From: Phytobacter ursingii
GTDB taxonomy: Bacteria > Pseudomonadota > Gammaproteobacteria > Enterobacterales > Enterobacteriaceae
NCBI GenBank assembly: GCA_901456055.1
Contig: CABDWT010000002.1
Location: 868,001 to 932,000 of the forward strand
Direction: 5' to 3'
DNA length: 64,000 nucleotides
This document shows, piece by piece, positions 36,565 to 46,537 of the stretch. A model generated the notes under the pieces. The model worked only from the letters and a program-made list of their open reading frames with translations, did no database searches and was not told where the DNA came from. A program made the position numbers and the translations under genes. Each line of letters opens with the position of its first letter. Position 1 is the first letter of the stretch.

Positions 36565-37492
36565 TGTGGTCGCAGGCGTGGATATGGGGGCGACCCATAT
36601 CCGCATCTGCCTGCAAACCGCCGCGGGCGATGTGCTGCACTGTGAAAAGCGCCGCACCGCCGAAACTATTGAGAGCGGTGTGGTGGCCGGAATAAGCGGC
36701 CTGCTCAGCCAGTTGCTGGAGCAGTATAACGCGCAGTGTTATGGCCTGGTGATGGGGTTCCCGGCGCTGGTCGGTAGGGACAAGCGCACCATCATCTCCA
36801 CGCCGAACCTGCCGCTGACGCCGGATTCACTGATTGGGCTGGCAGAGCAGCTCGAAGACGCGCTGGGTTGCCCGGTGGAGTTCTCCCGCGATGTGAACCT
36901 GCAACTGTCATTTGATGTGCAGGAAAACGGGCTGGCGGGCCAGGAAGTGCTGGCGGCTTATCTGGGCACCGGCATGGGCTTCGCCATCTGGCTCAACGGC
37001 GCCCCCTGGACCGGTTCGCACGGTGTAGCGGGTGAGCTGGGACATATTCCTCAGGGTGATATACAGCAGCATTGTGCTTGCGGTAACCCCGGCTGCCTGG
37101 AGACCGTCTGTTCAGGGATCGCGCTACGTCGCTGGTACGAACAGCAGCCGCGGGATTACGAGCTGGGCGCGCTCTTCGAACACGCAAGCCATGAGCCCTT
37201 CGTAAAGGCATTGCTCGACCATGCCGCGCGCGCTATCGCCACCAGTGTTAACCTGTTCGATCCGGACGCGGTGATTCTGGGCGGCGGGGTGATGGATATG
37301 CCGTCATTCCCACGGGATGCGCTGATTACGGCGATTCGTGTACACGTGCGAAAACCCTTACCGCATGATGAAGTACGTTTTCTGGCGGCGTCCTCCTCCG
37401 CGTTTAACGGTGCGCAGGGTGCGGCCACACTTGCCCGCAGCCGCTTTACGCCGCAATCCGTCGCAGCGCCTGCGCCAGTTGCACACGGGTAA
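36548..37492 (+). CDS. alsK: D-allose kinase AlsK (ROK family)
   Basis: AlsK phosphorylates D-allose at C6 for RpiB and AlsE. The 314 residues include the phosphate-binding [13 protein letters not shown] at the start, the catalytic Asp in FSRDVNLQL, the GTGMG motif near 141 and the zinc motif H-x9-CACGNPGC (about 167-185) of ROK kinases. The ATG follows GAGGTACAACCTC inside the end of alsE; the long in-frame extension is rejected. The last 47 bases overlap, in antisense, the end of the convergent hybrid sensor kinase gene. Confidence 0.95.
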   Translation: MHQQHNVVAGVDMGATHIRICLQTAAGDVLHCEKRRTAETIESGVVAGISGLLSQLLEQYNAQCYGLVMGFPALVGRDKRTIISTPNLPLTPDSLIGLAEQLEDALGCPVEFSRDVNLQLSFDVQENGLAGQEVLAAYLGTGMGFAIWLNGAPWTGSHGVAGELGHIPQGDIQQHCACGNPGCLETVCSGIALRRWYEQQPRDYELGALFEHASHEPFVKALLDHAARAIATSVNLFDPDAVILGGGVMDMPSFPRDALITAIRVHVRKPLPHDEVRFLAASSSAFNGAQGAATLARSRFTPQSVAAPAPVAHG

Positions 37493-40010
37493 AGGGTTTT
37501 CGCAGCAGTTCAACGTCCGGTAGCGCAGGATTATGTACCGGACGTAAATCCTGGCCGCTAATCAGTAACAGCGGCAAATGCGGATAGTGCTGACGGGCAT
37601 AATTAATCACCTCTGCGCCGCTCATCTGCCCCGGCAGCATCAGGTCGCTGATCAGCATGCCAATATCCTCGGACGCTGCCAGCAACGCCAGCGCCTGTTC
37701 GCCGCACTCTGCCTCCAGCGTTAAGTACCCCAGCCCATGTAACTGTTCACAAAGGGTCTGTCGTACATCCGCCTCATCTTCCAGCACCAGGATTAATTTA
37801 TCCGTACGGTCAGCTTCCTGTGCCGGTAACGGCTCAACCGGGCTGACGACCTGCACCGACGCGCGTGGAAGTTGTAAACGCACTGTGGTTCCCTGCCCGG
37901 GCGCGCTATCAATAGCCACTCGCCCACCGGACTGGCGCACAAAGCCGTATACCATCGACAGCCCCAGGCCGCTGCCGCTGCCAGTCTGCTTGGTGGTGAA
38001 GAATGGCTCGAAAACGCGCGCCTTCACGTCTTGCGACATGCCGCAACCGCGATCGATCACTTCCAGCGCAACCATATCCTGCCTGCGTCCGTCGCTACGC
38101 GTGACGCGCTGATTCCAGGTACGGATCTTGATCGTTCCTTTCTGTCCTTCCATCGCATCCCGCGCATTCATCACCAGATTGATGATGGCATTTTCCAGTT
38201 GACCAACGTCTATCCATGCAGGCCAGGCGGGTTGCTGAGCTTCAATTTCCAGCGTCAGCGTGGCAGGGAGAGAATGACGCATCAGTTCGCTTAAGTTTTC
38301 CAGCAGCGGCTGCATCTCCACGGCATGGGGGTGCAGAGATTGCTTGCGCGAGAAGGCCAGCAAACGCTGGGTCAGCATCGCTCCGCGCTCAGCCGCTTTT
38401 AGCGCGCGGGAGATACGCGGTGCATCCGGCGATTGCGGATTCACCAGCTCAAGGCTCCCGATAATGACCGCCAGTAAGTTATTAAAATCATGCGCCAGCC
38501 CACCCGTAAGCTGACCGACGGCTTTCATTTTCTGGCTGTGCAACAGCGCCTCTTCCAGCCCCTTGCGTTCTGTTCTGTCCAGCACTACGTTGACCATCCC
38601 GCGCCCTGGTACCGGGCTAAATCGCAGTTCAATGGTGCGGTTATCTGCCAGGCGAAGCTCCTGCGGTTTCGGCATGGGTCGCGCGAGGTTCTCCTGCACA
38701 TGGTCCGGCAGCTCACTCACCTGACGTAGCAGACTCTGATAGTGCTGACCGCGTTGCAGCGCATCGGCAGAGAGGCCAAGCAACAGCGGATACTGCGGGT
38801 TCCACACCACCAGACAGCCCTGGCTGTCAAACAGGGCAAAGCCGTCGCGCATGGCATGGAAGGTCGTTTCCAGTTGGGTGCTTTTCTCTTTGAGCAACTT
38901 TGAGGTGTGTTCCAGCGAGGCAGTATTGCGGGCAAAGACGTTAAAGGCGCGCGCCAGTTCGCCCAGTTCATCGCGCCGTTGCAGCGCCGGAACGGGAACA
39001 TCCGGCTCACCGCGAGCCAGACGGGACATCGCCCGGGAGATCGCCGTTAAATTCGACCCCAGATTACGGTAGATATACCAGCCGGCAAACCCGGTAATCA
39101 CCAGCGCCAGCAGAGCAAAGGCGCTGATAAAGATAATAATCGAGCGCATTTCACTGTGGCTTTGCGCGGTCCGCTGCTCAGAGGCCTGCGCAACCTGAGC
39201 AACGTACTGATTGATATCGGTATTCAGAATGGCGACCAGCGCTTTGATATGAAACATAAACCAGCTTATCGCCAGATCGCTGTCATCCAGTTGCGCCGCC
39301 AGAGGACCGAGCTTTGCCAGTTCATTGCTGAAATCCTGCAGGATACCGTTCACTACCGGGTTGTCGGTGCGGTCTGGCAACTGCGCGCGTATTTCCGTCA
39401 GTTGCTGTATCGTCGGGCGCGGCGAGGGGGTACGAATAGCGGCGGCCAGCAGCCGATCCATTTCGCCGAGTAAACGGGGATCGCCGATGGCGATGCCATC
39501 ACGCAGGTTTATCTCCTGCAAATGGCGCAGATAACTTTGGTTCTGGTACAGCGAACTGAGTAGCGCATTACGTTCAAGATGGCGACGTTGACCACGCTCC
39601 AGCATCTGCGTCACGCTCTGTTCGAGTTCATTGCTGCGCCAGGTAATGCGCTCCACCAGTTGCGGTTCCAGTTGGGCCAGCGGCGCACGGGCCAGTTGCT
39701 CCAGCGATTTTTGCAGCGCCATCTGAGTCGCCTTAAGCCGTTCCGCTTCGCTTTTATATTCCAGCGCCCCCACGACCTGAGAAAGGCGCACTGCCGCCGT
39801 GGCGACATTCGCCGTATCACGCGCAAGGTTCATGCTGCCGGTCATGTCGTCCAGCGTCTGTTGCTGCACCTGTTCCTGGATTTGGCTGGCATGGCGAAAC
39901 CCCAATACGGCAACGCCGCAAACCATCAGCGTCACGGTCATCACCAACAAATTGAAGAACAGTAACCGCCCGCGCGCGCTGGCGAAAAACGAGTTGTGCC
40001 GATAGGGCAT
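37446..40010 (-). CDS. Hybrid sensor histidine kinase with receiver domain
   Basis: This 854-residue membrane kinase probably senses a signal tied to the adjacent sugar operon. Order: TM1 (about 18-38), periplasmic helical domain (39-289), TM2 (290-314), HAMP (315-365), PAS-like domain (about 380-480), HisKA with H507 ([14 protein letters not shown]), HATPase (about 600-715; N615, [18 protein letters not shown]) and a receiver with D789 (LISDLMLPG). There is no HPt domain. GGAGCCCGCT precedes the ATG. The likely partner is the OmpR-type regulator at 46538-47269 on the other side of the operon, also on the minus strand. Its end overlaps alsK by 47 bases. Confidence 0.9.
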   Translation of the reverse strand: MPYRHNSFFASARGRLLFFNLLVMTVTLMVCGVAVLGFRHASQIQEQVQQQTLDDMTGSMNLARDTANVATAAVRLSQVVGALEYKSEAERLKATQMALQKSLEQLARAPLAQLEPQLVERITWRSNELEQSVTQMLERGQRRHLERNALLSSLYQNQSYLRHLQEINLRDGIAIGDPRLLGEMDRLLAAAIRTPSPRPTIQQLTEIRAQLPDRTDNPVVNGILQDFSNELAKLGPLAAQLDDSDLAISWFMFHIKALVAILNTDINQYVAQVAQASEQRTAQSHSEMRSIIIFISAFALLALVITGFAGWYIYRNLGSNLTAISRAMSRLARGEPDVPVPALQRRDELGELARAFNVFARNTASLEHTSKLLKEKSTQLETTFHAMRDGFALFDSQGCLVVWNPQYPLLLGLSADALQRGQHYQSLLRQVSELPDHVQENLARPMPKPQELRLADNRTIELRFSPVPGRGMVNVVLDRTERKGLEEALLHSQKMKAVGQLTGGLAHDFNNLLAVIIGSLELVNPQSPDAPRISRALKAAERGAMLTQRLLAFSRKQSLHPHAVEMQPLLENLSELMRHSLPATLTLEIEAQQPAWPAWIDVGQLENAIINLVMNARDAMEGQKGTIKIRTWNQRVTRSDGRRQDMVALEVIDRGCGMSQDVKARVFEPFFTTKQTGSGSGLGLSMVYGFVRQSGGRVAIDSAPGQGTTVRLQLPRASVQVVSPVEPLPAQEADRTDKLILVLEDEADVRQTLCEQLHGLGYLTLEAECGEQALALLAASEDIGMLISDLMLPGQMSGAEVINYARQHYPHLPLLLISGQDLRPVHNPALPDVELLRKPFTRVQLAQALRRIAA

Positions 40011-40307
40011 AGCGGGCTCCGTTGTCAGTTTCTCCCCTCACCCTAACCTCTCCCCAAAGGTGCGAGGGGACTGTTCGGTGCGGGCTGGGGTTTCTCCCCC
40101 AAAGCGCAGAAACGTGGGGGTGTGGTCCTGGTGTTCCCCCTCTCCCTTCCAGGGAGAGGGCTGGGGTGAGGGTGAAGGAAGTCATGTTGCGTAACTGTGA
40201 TCTTCGTTAACTATTCAGCAATATGACAAATATGAATGCCCAATGACATTCTGCATTTATTTTGCCGTGATGGACTGGCGCAATCGAAACCCTTGCAGGA
40301 GCAAGCC
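40011..40307. other. Control region between the sensor kinase and the lyxose-type operon
   Basis: Of these 297 bases about half are the palindromic repeat at 40034-40172. The last 130 bases before the ATPase gene are AT-rich and should hold the operon promoter and regulator site. A TGTGA half site lies near 40196 but its other half is poor. Confidence 0.5.
40034..40172. repeat. GC-rich palindromic repeat, long copy
   Basis: Starts CCCCTCACCCTAACCTCTCC, continues with two internal hairpins (one of them CCCTCTCCC / GGGAGAGGG) and closes with CTGGGGTGAGGG. It shares its ends and internal order with 43834-43945. Confidence 0.75.
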
Positions 40308-41831
40308 ATGAGCAAGACGCCCGTTCTGGAGATGCGCAATATTGCCAAAGTATTTGGCAAGTTTTATGCGCTGAAAGGGGTGGATCTGACGGTATATCCT
40401 GGCGAAATCCACGCGCTGATGGGGGAAAACGGCGCCGGTAAAAGTACCCTGATGAAGATCCTCGCGGGGGCATACACCGCCACCAGCGGCGAGATTTTGA
40501 TTGACGGGCAGCCGTTCAATATCAAAGGGCCAAAAGACGCGCTGGCGGCTGGCATCACGTTGATATATCAGGAAATGCAGTTAGCCCCTAATCTGACCGT
40601 CGCCGAAAACATCTTTCTCGGCAGTGAGATTTCCCGCGGCGGACTGATTCAGCGTCGGGACATGGTCGCTCAGGCGCAAAGCGTGATTGACCGCCTCGGC
40701 GCTCAGTTCAAAGCCAGCGACCTGGTGATGAAACTCACCATCGCCGAACAGCAGCAGGTCGAAATCGCCCGCGCCCTGCACCGTAACAGCCGTATTCTGG
40801 TGATGGACGAACCCACCGCCGCCCTCTCCTCCCGTGAAACACACCGCCTGTTTGAACTGATCATGCGTCTGCGCGATGAAGGGATGGCAATCATCTATAT
40901 CAGCCACCGCATGGCAGAAGTGTATGAGCTCTCCGACCGGGTCAGCGTCCTGCGTGACGGTCAGTATGTTGGCAGCCTGACCCGCGACAAACTCAACGCC
41001 TCAGAGCTGGTACGTATGATGGTGGGCCGCCCGCTCAGCGATCTCTTTAATAAAGAACGCGATATTCCACGGGGCGACGTCCGTCTCAACATTCATCACC
41101 TCACCGACGGCAAAAAAATCCAGCCGGTCAGCCTGCAGGTACGCGCCGGGGAGATCGTCGGCCTTGCCGGACTGGTCGGCGCAGGTCGTTCAGAGCTCGC
41201 ACAACTGATTTTTGGCGTGCGTAAAGCCACCGGCGGAGTGATTGAAATCGATGGCGAACCGGTAGTGATCCACTCCCCGCGAGCCGCCATTGATTTAGGC
41301 ATCGGATTCCTTACCGAAAACCGCAAAGAACAAGGGCTGTTTCTGGAGCTGGCCGCGCAGGAAAACATCACGATGGCGACCATCGAGCGCGACGCCAGTT
41401 ACGGTCTGCTCGATCGAAAAAAAGCGCAGTCCATCTCCGATGACGCCATCAAGTTACTCAATATCCGCGTCCCCCATTCACAGGTGCGGGCGGGCGGTCT
41501 TTCCGGCGGCAATCAGCAAAAGCTGCTTATATCCCGCTGGGTCGCCATCGGGCCGCGGATCCTGATCCTCGATGAGCCAACACGCGGCGTCGATGTCGGC
41601 GCCAAGAGCGAAATCTATCGCATCATGAGCCAGATGGCCCACAAAGGGGTAGCCATCCTGATGATTTCCAGCGAGTTACCGGAAGTGGTCGGCATGAGCG
41701 ACCGCGTGTATGTGATGCATGAAGGCAGCATCGCCGGCGAGCTGGAAGGCGAGCGTATTACCCAGGAAAACATCATGCAGCTTGCGACCGGTATGAACGA
41801 ATCCCATCACCAGGCGGTACACCATGACTGA
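40308..41831 (+). CDS. Sugar ABC transporter ATP-binding protein
   Basis: This 507-residue ATPase has two ABC cassettes of the ribose/xylose/allose importer class: GENGAGKST (Walker A) near 39, [15 protein letters not shown] and [10 protein letters not shown], then a degenerate second P-loop (LVGAGRSEL) near 287 with [14 protein letters not shown] and [11 protein letters not shown]. The ATG behind GCAGGAGCAAGCC is chosen over an in-frame upstream start. It overlaps the permease by 8 bases. With permease, binding protein, isomerase, aldolase and kinase it makes one catabolic operon. By association the substrate is probably an aldopentose or aldohexose such as D-lyxose. Confidence 0.92.
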   Translation: MSKTPVLEMRNIAKVFGKFYALKGVDLTVYPGEIHALMGENGAGKSTLMKILAGAYTATSGEILIDGQPFNIKGPKDALAAGITLIYQEMQLAPNLTVAENIFLGSEISRGGLIQRRDMVAQAQSVIDRLGAQFKASDLVMKLTIAEQQQVEIARALHRNSRILVMDEPTAALSSRETHRLFELIMRLRDEGMAIIYISHRMAEVYELSDRVSVLRDGQYVGSLTRDKLNASELVRMMVGRPLSDLFNKERDIPRGDVRLNIHHLTDGKKIQPVSLQVRAGEIVGLAGLVGAGRSELAQLIFGVRKATGGVIEIDGEPVVIHSPRAAIDLGIGFLTENRKEQGLFLELAAQENITMATIERDASYGLLDRKKAQSISDDAIKLLNIRVPHSQVRAGGLSGGNQQKLLISRWVAIGPRILILDEPTRGVDVGAKSEIYRIMSQMAHKGVAILMISSELPEVVGMSDRVYVMHEGSIAGELEGERITQENIMQLATGMNESHHQAVHHD

Positions 41832-42834
41832 ATCGAAAGAGACCTCTGTCCCCACGCCGCAACAGGTGGCGAAATCGGCCTCGGCGAAAAAAATGCTGAT
41901 GGGCGATCTGATGCAAACGGTCGGCATCTTGCCAATCTTGATCCTGATCGTTGCCGTATTTGGCTTTATTGCACCTAACTTTTTTACAGAAAGTAACCTG
42001 CTGAATATCACCCGTCAGGCCTCAATCAATATCGTGCTGGCGGCAGGGATGACCTTCATCATTCTGACCGGCGGCATTGACCTGTCCGTCGGTTCCATCC
42101 TCGGCACCACGGCGGTGGCGGCGATGGTGGTGTCGTTGATCCCGCAACTGGCCTTCCTCTCCGTGCCTGCGGCGCTGATGCTCGGTCTGGTGCTGGGGTT
42201 GTTTAACGGCATACTGGTCGCTTTCGCCGGGCTTCCCCCGTTTATCGTCACGCTTGGCACCTATACGGCGCTACGTGGCGCAGCTTATCTGCTGGCGGAC
42301 GGCACCACGGTCATCAACTCCAGTATCGGGTTCGAGTGGATCGGCAATAACTACCTCGGCCCCATTCCGTGGCTGGTGGTCATTGCGCTGGCTGTGATTG
42401 TGGTGTGCTGGTTCATCCTGCGTCGCACCACCCTTGGCGTTCACATTTATGCCGTCGGCGGCAATATGCAGGCGGCCCGTCTTACCGGTATCAAAGTGTG
42501 GCTGGTATTGCTGTTCGTTTATGGCATGAGCGGCCTGCTCTCGGGGCTTGGCGGAGTGATGAGCGCGTCACGTCTGTACAGCGCCAACGGCAACCTTGGC
42601 ATGGGCTATGAGCTTGACGCCATCGCGGCGGTCATTCTCGGCGGCACCAGTTTCGTCGGCGGCATCGGCACCATCACCGGTACGCTGGTCGGGGCGTTAA
42701 TTATCGCCACCCTGAACAATGGTATGACATTGATGGGCGTTTCTTACTTCTGGCAACTGGTGATCAAAGGGGCGGTGATCATCATTGCAGTGCTGATAGA
42801 CAAATACCGTACCCGACATCATCAAAGTGCATAA
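41824..42834 (+). CDS. Sugar ABC transporter permease
   Basis: This 336-residue inner-membrane permease is of the RbsC/XylH/AlsC class, with about nine or ten helices. The signature [20 protein letters not shown] (about 74-93) and the ATPase-contact loop [18 protein letters not shown] (about 269-286) are present. The start lies within the last codons of the ATPase gene. It is distinct from the nearby AlsC, so two related importers sit within 10 kb. Confidence 0.93.
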   Translation: MTESKETSVPTPQQVAKSASAKKMLMGDLMQTVGILPILILIVAVFGFIAPNFFTESNLLNITRQASINIVLAAGMTFIILTGGIDLSVGSILGTTAVAAMVVSLIPQLAFLSVPAALMLGLVLGLFNGILVAFAGLPPFIVTLGTYTALRGAAYLLADGTTVINSSIGFEWIGNNYLGPIPWLVVIALAVIVVCWFILRRTTLGVHIYAVGGNMQAARLTGIKVWLVLLFVYGMSGLLSGLGGVMSASRLYSANGNLGMGYELDAIAAVILGGTSFVGGIGTITGTLVGALIIATLNNGMTLMGVSYFWQLVIKGAVIIIAVLIDKYRTRHHQSA

Positions 42835-42873
42835 CAACAAGATTTCCCTGAAAACCCTACGTGAGGAAAGACT

Positions 42874-43815
42874 ATGCGTTTGAAGCCGTTAGTAACCGCG
42901 CTCTGTGCTGGCGCGCTGCTTGCCGCAGCGCCATTTGCGCAGGCGAAAGAACTGAAATCGATCGGGGTAACGGTAGGCGATCTTGCCAACCCGTTCTTCG
43001 TGCAAATCACCAAAGGGGCGGAGCTGGAAGCGCGTAAGCTGGCGGGCGACAAGGTAAAAGTGACGCTGGTTTCCAGCGGCTACGACCTTGGTCAACAGGT
43101 AGCGCAGATCGATAACTTTATCGCCGCCAAAGTGGACATGATTATCCTCAACGCCGCTGATTCGAAAGGCATTGGGCCTGCCGTAAAACGCGCGAAAGAT
43201 GCCGGTATCGTAGTCGTCGCGGTTGACGTTGCGGCGGAAGGGGCTGATGCCACCATTACCTCGGATAACACCCAGGCCGGGGAAATGGCCTGTAAGTACA
43301 TTACCGACCGTCTGAAAGGCAAAGGCAATGTGGTCATCATCAACGGACCGCCGGTCTCTGCGGTACAAAACCGTGTGGAAGGCTGCCAGACCGAATTCAA
43401 GCGCCACCCGGATATCAAAGTGCTGTCGTCTAACCAGAACGCCAAAGGCAGCCGCGAAGGGGGGCTGGAAGTCATGACCTCGCTGCTGGCCGCCAATCCG
43501 AAGATCGACGGCGTATTTGCGATTAACGATCCGACCGCGATCGGCGCCGATCTGGCCGCTAAACAGGCACAGCGTAACGAGTTCTTTATCGTAGGCGTCG
43601 ACGGCAGCCCGGACGGTGAAGAGGCGCTGAAACGCGAGAACTCGCTGTTTGTCGCGACGCCGGCGCAAGATCCCCAGGTGATGGCGGCAAAAGCGGTGGA
43701 AATCGGCTATGACATTCTACAGGGGAAACCCGCACCGAAAGAGCCTGTGTTGATCCCGGTGACGATGATCGACAAGAAAAACGTCGGCACCTATAAGGGC
43801 TGGACGGTTAAATAA
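42874..43815 (+). CDS. Sugar ABC transporter periplasmic binding protein
   Basis: This 313-residue protein has a signal peptide (about 1-23, ending FAQA) and a type I periplasmic fold close to ribose-binding protein: LKSIGVTVGDLANPFFVQITKG at the start, DMIILNAADSKG near 90, GVFAINDPTAIGADLAAKQA near 210 and VDGSPDGEEAL. Two cysteines (CKYITDR and VEGCQTEF) could form a disulfide. GTGAGGAAAGACT precedes the ATG. It completes the importer; placing the binding protein after the permease is typical of this class. Confidence 0.93.
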   Translation: MRLKPLVTALCAGALLAAAPFAQAKELKSIGVTVGDLANPFFVQITKGAELEARKLAGDKVKVTLVSSGYDLGQQVAQIDNFIAAKVDMIILNAADSKGIGPAVKRAKDAGIVVVAVDVAAEGADATITSDNTQAGEMACKYITDRLKGKGNVVIINGPPVSAVQNRVEGCQTEFKRHPDIKVLSSNQNAKGSREGGLEVMTSLLAANPKIDGVFAINDPTAIGADLAAKQAQRNEFFIVGVDGSPDGEEALKRENSLFVATPAQDPQVMAAKAVEIGYDILQGKPAPKEPVLIPVTMIDKKNVGTYKGWTVK

Positions 43816-43833
43816 GGTTTGTGCCGCCTGATG

Positions 43834-43945
43834 CCCTCACCCTAACCCTCTCCCACTGGGAGAGGGAATGTGTTCCTGACTCCTTTTTCACGGTCTGGTA
43901 CGGTTTTCTCCCTCTCCCTTGAGGGAGAGGGCCGGGGTGAGGGGG
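43834..43945. repeat. GC-rich palindromic repeat, full-length copy
   Basis: CCCTCACCCTAACCCTCTCCC is followed by GGGAGAGGG, about 50 unique bases, CCCTCTCCC / GGGAGAGGG and GCCGGGGTGAGGG. It lies between the binding-protein and isomerase genes, inside the operon. Confidence 0.8.
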
Positions 43946-43971
43946 TTTTCTGTAGACTCTGGGAGATCGCC

Positions 43972-44658
43972 ATGAAACGCTCCGAAATCAATGAGATCCT
44001 CGGCCATACCCGGCAGTTTTTTTCCATGCACGACATCCACTTGCCGCCTTTCGCCAGCTTTCCCCCCACCAAATGGCAGCAGCTTGATCACGACAGCTGG
44101 CGCGAAGTCTTCGACTTAAAGCTGGGTTGGGATGTCACCGCTTTCGGCGGTGATAATTTTTACACCCAGGGGCTCACCCTTTTCACCCTGCGCAACGGTT
44201 CTCCTAATGGCACCCCTTACGCCAAATGCTATGCGGAAAAAATCATGCACGTGCGCGACGGGCAGGTAACGCCCATGCATTTTCACTGGCGCAAACGCGA
44301 AGACATTATTAATCGCGGCGGCGGAAATCTGATTATCGAGCTATGGAACGCCGGTGCGCATGAAGAGACGATGTATACCGACGTGAGTGTGGTGATTGAC
44401 GGTTGTATCCAGACACATTCAGCGGGCAGCCAGTTACGCCTCTCACCAGGGGAAAGCATTTGCCTGCCGCCCGGTCTGTATCACAGCTTTTGGGGTGAGT
44501 CTGGTTTCGGCGATGTGCTGGTCGGCGAAGTGTCGTCAGTCAACGATGACGAACACGACAATCACTTTCTGCACCCGGTAGATCGCTTTAACGACATTCT
44601 GGAAGACGAACCCGCGCAGCTGGTGCTGTGTAACGAATATGGTCTGTTTCTGAACTAA
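43972..44658 (+). CDS. D-lyxose ketol-isomerase
   Basis: D-lyxose isomerases interconvert D-lyxose and D-xylulose and often D-mannose and D-fructose. The 228 residues form a cupin. The metal site is visible as H103-F-H105, E110 (MHFHWRKRE) and H171 (LPPGLYHSF). The family includes a characterised enzyme from E. coli O157:H7. The ATG after GGGAGATCGCC is chosen because the upstream extension is a translation of the repeat element. It lies 10 bases before the aldolase gene, which fits a ketose made here being used by the next enzymes. Confidence 0.9.
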   Translation: MKRSEINEILGHTRQFFSMHDIHLPPFASFPPTKWQQLDHDSWREVFDLKLGWDVTAFGGDNFYTQGLTLFTLRNGSPNGTPYAKCYAEKIMHVRDGQVTPMHFHWRKREDIINRGGGNLIIELWNAGAHEETMYTDVSVVIDGCIQTHSAGSQLRLSPGESICLPPGLYHSFWGESGFGDVLVGEVSSVNDDEHDNHFLHPVDRFNDILEDEPAQLVLCNEYGLFLN

Positions 44659-44668
44659 GGAGAATACG

Positions 44669-45529
44669 ATGGCTTTGATTTCGCTTGCCCAGGGTTTGGC
44701 GCACGCCCGTGAACATCAGTATGCGTTGGGCGCCTTCAACGTGCTCGACTCCCACTTTTTACGCGCGCTGTTTGCGGCGGCGAAACAGGAGCGATCGCCC
44801 TTTATCATCAATATCGCCGAGGTGCATTTCAAATATGTCTCCCTTGAATCGCTGGTGGAAGCGGTGAAATACGAGGCCGCCCATCATGATATCCCGGTGG
44901 TACTTAACCTCGATCACGGTCTGCATTTTGAATCCGTGGTGCGCGCGTTAAGGCTGGGTTTTACCTCGGTGATGTTTGATGGCTCTACGCTGGAATACGA
45001 AGAGAATATTCGCCAGACCCGGGAAGTGGTGAAGATGTGCCATGCGGTGGGCGTCTCGGTCGAGGCAGAACTCGGCGCCGTTGGCGGCGATGAAGGCGGC
45101 GCGTTGTATGGTCACGCGGATGAAGCCTGGTTTACCGACCCGGCCAAAGCGCGTGACTTTGTCGACCGCACGGGGATCGACACACTCGCCGTCGCTATTG
45201 GTAACGCCCATGGCAAATACAAAGGGGAGCCGAAGCTCGACTTTGCTCGCCTGGAAGCGATTCGCCAGCAAACCGGCCTGCCGCTGGTGCTCCATGGCGG
45301 GTCCGGCATCAGTGACGCGGATTTCCGCCGTGCTATCGGGCTCGGCATCCATAAAATCAATTTCTATACCGGGATGTCGCAAGCGGCGCTGGACGCCATT
45401 GAAGCACGCATGGCCAACCGCCAGCCCATCTACGACGAATTCGCCCAGCTCTTGCTGAGCGTGGAACAGGCCATCACCGACACCGTTGCCGGGCAGATGC
45501 GCATCTTTGGCAGCGCGGGGCAACTCTGA
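44669..45529 (+). CDS. Class II ketose-bisphosphate aldolase
   Basis: This is a 286-residue zinc-dependent aldolase of the FbaA/GatY/AgaY family. Motifs: VLNLDHGLHFE (catalytic Asp and zinc His near 82), VMFDGSTL, VSVEAELGAVGG, AIGNAHGKYKG (zinc His) and VLHGGSGISD. AAGGAGAATACG precedes the ATG. It lies between the isomerase and the kinase and overlaps the kinase by one base (TGATG). The expected reaction is splitting a ketose (bis)phosphate to dihydroxyacetone phosphate plus an aldehyde. The exact substrate cannot be told from sequence. Confidence 0.9.
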   Translation: MALISLAQGLAHAREHQYALGAFNVLDSHFLRALFAAAKQERSPFIINIAEVHFKYVSLESLVEAVKYEAAHHDIPVVLNLDHGLHFESVVRALRLGFTSVMFDGSTLEYEENIRQTREVVKMCHAVGVSVEAELGAVGGDEGGALYGHADEAWFTDPAKARDFVDRTGIDTLAVAIGNAHGKYKGEPKLDFARLEAIRQQTGLPLVLHGGSGISDADFRRAIGLGIHKINFYTGMSQAALDAIEARMANRQPIYDEFAQLLLSVEQAITDTVAGQMRIFGSAGQL

Positions 45530-46533
45530 TGGAACGAAAAGGCGTTATCGCCGCCGGAAACATGCTGGTCGATCACGTACACCAGATAGTGCAATGGCCG
45601 GAGCGTGGCTGGTTAGCTGAGATCACGCAAAGCGAGCGTTCAACCGGCGGAGCGCCGCTCAATGTCCTGCTGACACTGGCCAAAATGCGCACGGGCATGC
45701 CGCTACAGGCGGTGGGACTGGTGGGCGAAGACAGCGACGGTGATTATATTATGGCGATGCTCGACCAGTATCATGTCAATCGTCAGCATGTGCAGCGCAC
45801 CAATTCAGCCCCGACGTCTATGTCGCAGGTCATGACTGATCCAACCGGGCAACGCACCTTCTTCCACTCCCCCGGCGCCAACCGTCTTCTGGATCTTCCG
45901 GCATTCGGCAGCCTGGACCCGACCATGAAAATCTTCCATCTCGGCTATCTGTTGCTGCTCGACAGCCTTGACCTGCCGGATGAGGAGTTTGGTACCCGCA
46001 GCGCCCGCCTGCTGGCGCAGATGCGCGAACAGGGCTACGAAACATCGCTCGATCTGGTCTCCCGTAAAGGCGACCCGCGTTATCAGCCGCTGGTGATGCC
46101 TTGCCTGCCGCATCTGGATTATCTGGTTATCAATGAGATGGAGGCAGGGGAATTTAGCGGGCTGGAAATGCGGCTGCCTGACGATTCACCGCATATCGCC
46201 AACATCGCCACGGCCGCCTCGCAGCTACTCGCCGCAGGGGTACGCCAGCGCGTGGTGATCCACTGCCCGGAAGGGGCATGGGGCGAGGAACCTGGCCGCG
46301 AAGGGCAGTGGATAGCGACACAGATGCTCGCGCAGGAGGAAATTATCGGTAGCGTGGGCGCGGGAGACGCGTTTTGCGCCGGGCTGCTCTACGGTTGCCA
46401 CGAGCGCTGGCCGCTGGCGCAAAGCATTCAACTGGCTCATGCCTGTGCCCGCGCCAGCCTGCTCTGCGCGAACGCCATTGACGGGGCGAAATCGCTGGAA
46501 GAATTAAAACAAGAGATCGACAGCACGGCGTAA
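45529..46533 (+). CDS. PfkB-family carbohydrate kinase
   Basis: This 334-residue kinase belongs to the ribokinase/PfkB superfamily. The N-terminal substrate motif STGGAPLNVLLTLAKM (about 38-53) and the C-terminal anion-hole/catalytic GSVGAGDAFCAGLLYG (about 275-290, catalytic Asp in GAGD) are present. The start codon overlaps the aldolase stop. Being in an operon with a D-lyxose isomerase and a class II aldolase, it probably phosphorylates the ketose product (D-xylulose or D-fructose) before cleavage; whether at C1 or at C5/C6 is not evident. Its stop lies four bases from that of the convergent response regulator. Confidence 0.9.
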   Translation: MERKGVIAAGNMLVDHVHQIVQWPERGWLAEITQSERSTGGAPLNVLLTLAKMRTGMPLQAVGLVGEDSDGDYIMAMLDQYHVNRQHVQRTNSAPTSMSQVMTDPTGQRTFFHSPGANRLLDLPAFGSLDPTMKIFHLGYLLLLDSLDLPDEEFGTRSARLLAQMREQGYETSLDLVSRKGDPRYQPLVMPCLPHLDYLVINEMEAGEFSGLEMRLPDDSPHIANIATAASQLLAAGVRQRVVIHCPEGAWGEEPGREGQWIATQMLAQEEIIGSVGAGDAFCAGLLYGCHERWPLAQSIQLAHACARASLLCANAIDGAKSLEELKQEIDSTA

Positions 46534-46537
46534 CCCG

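Noticed and set aside
43870-43971. N-terminal extension of the D-lyxose isomerase
   Set aside because: It translates the palindromic repeat (SLSLEGEGRGEG); the family start is at 43972.
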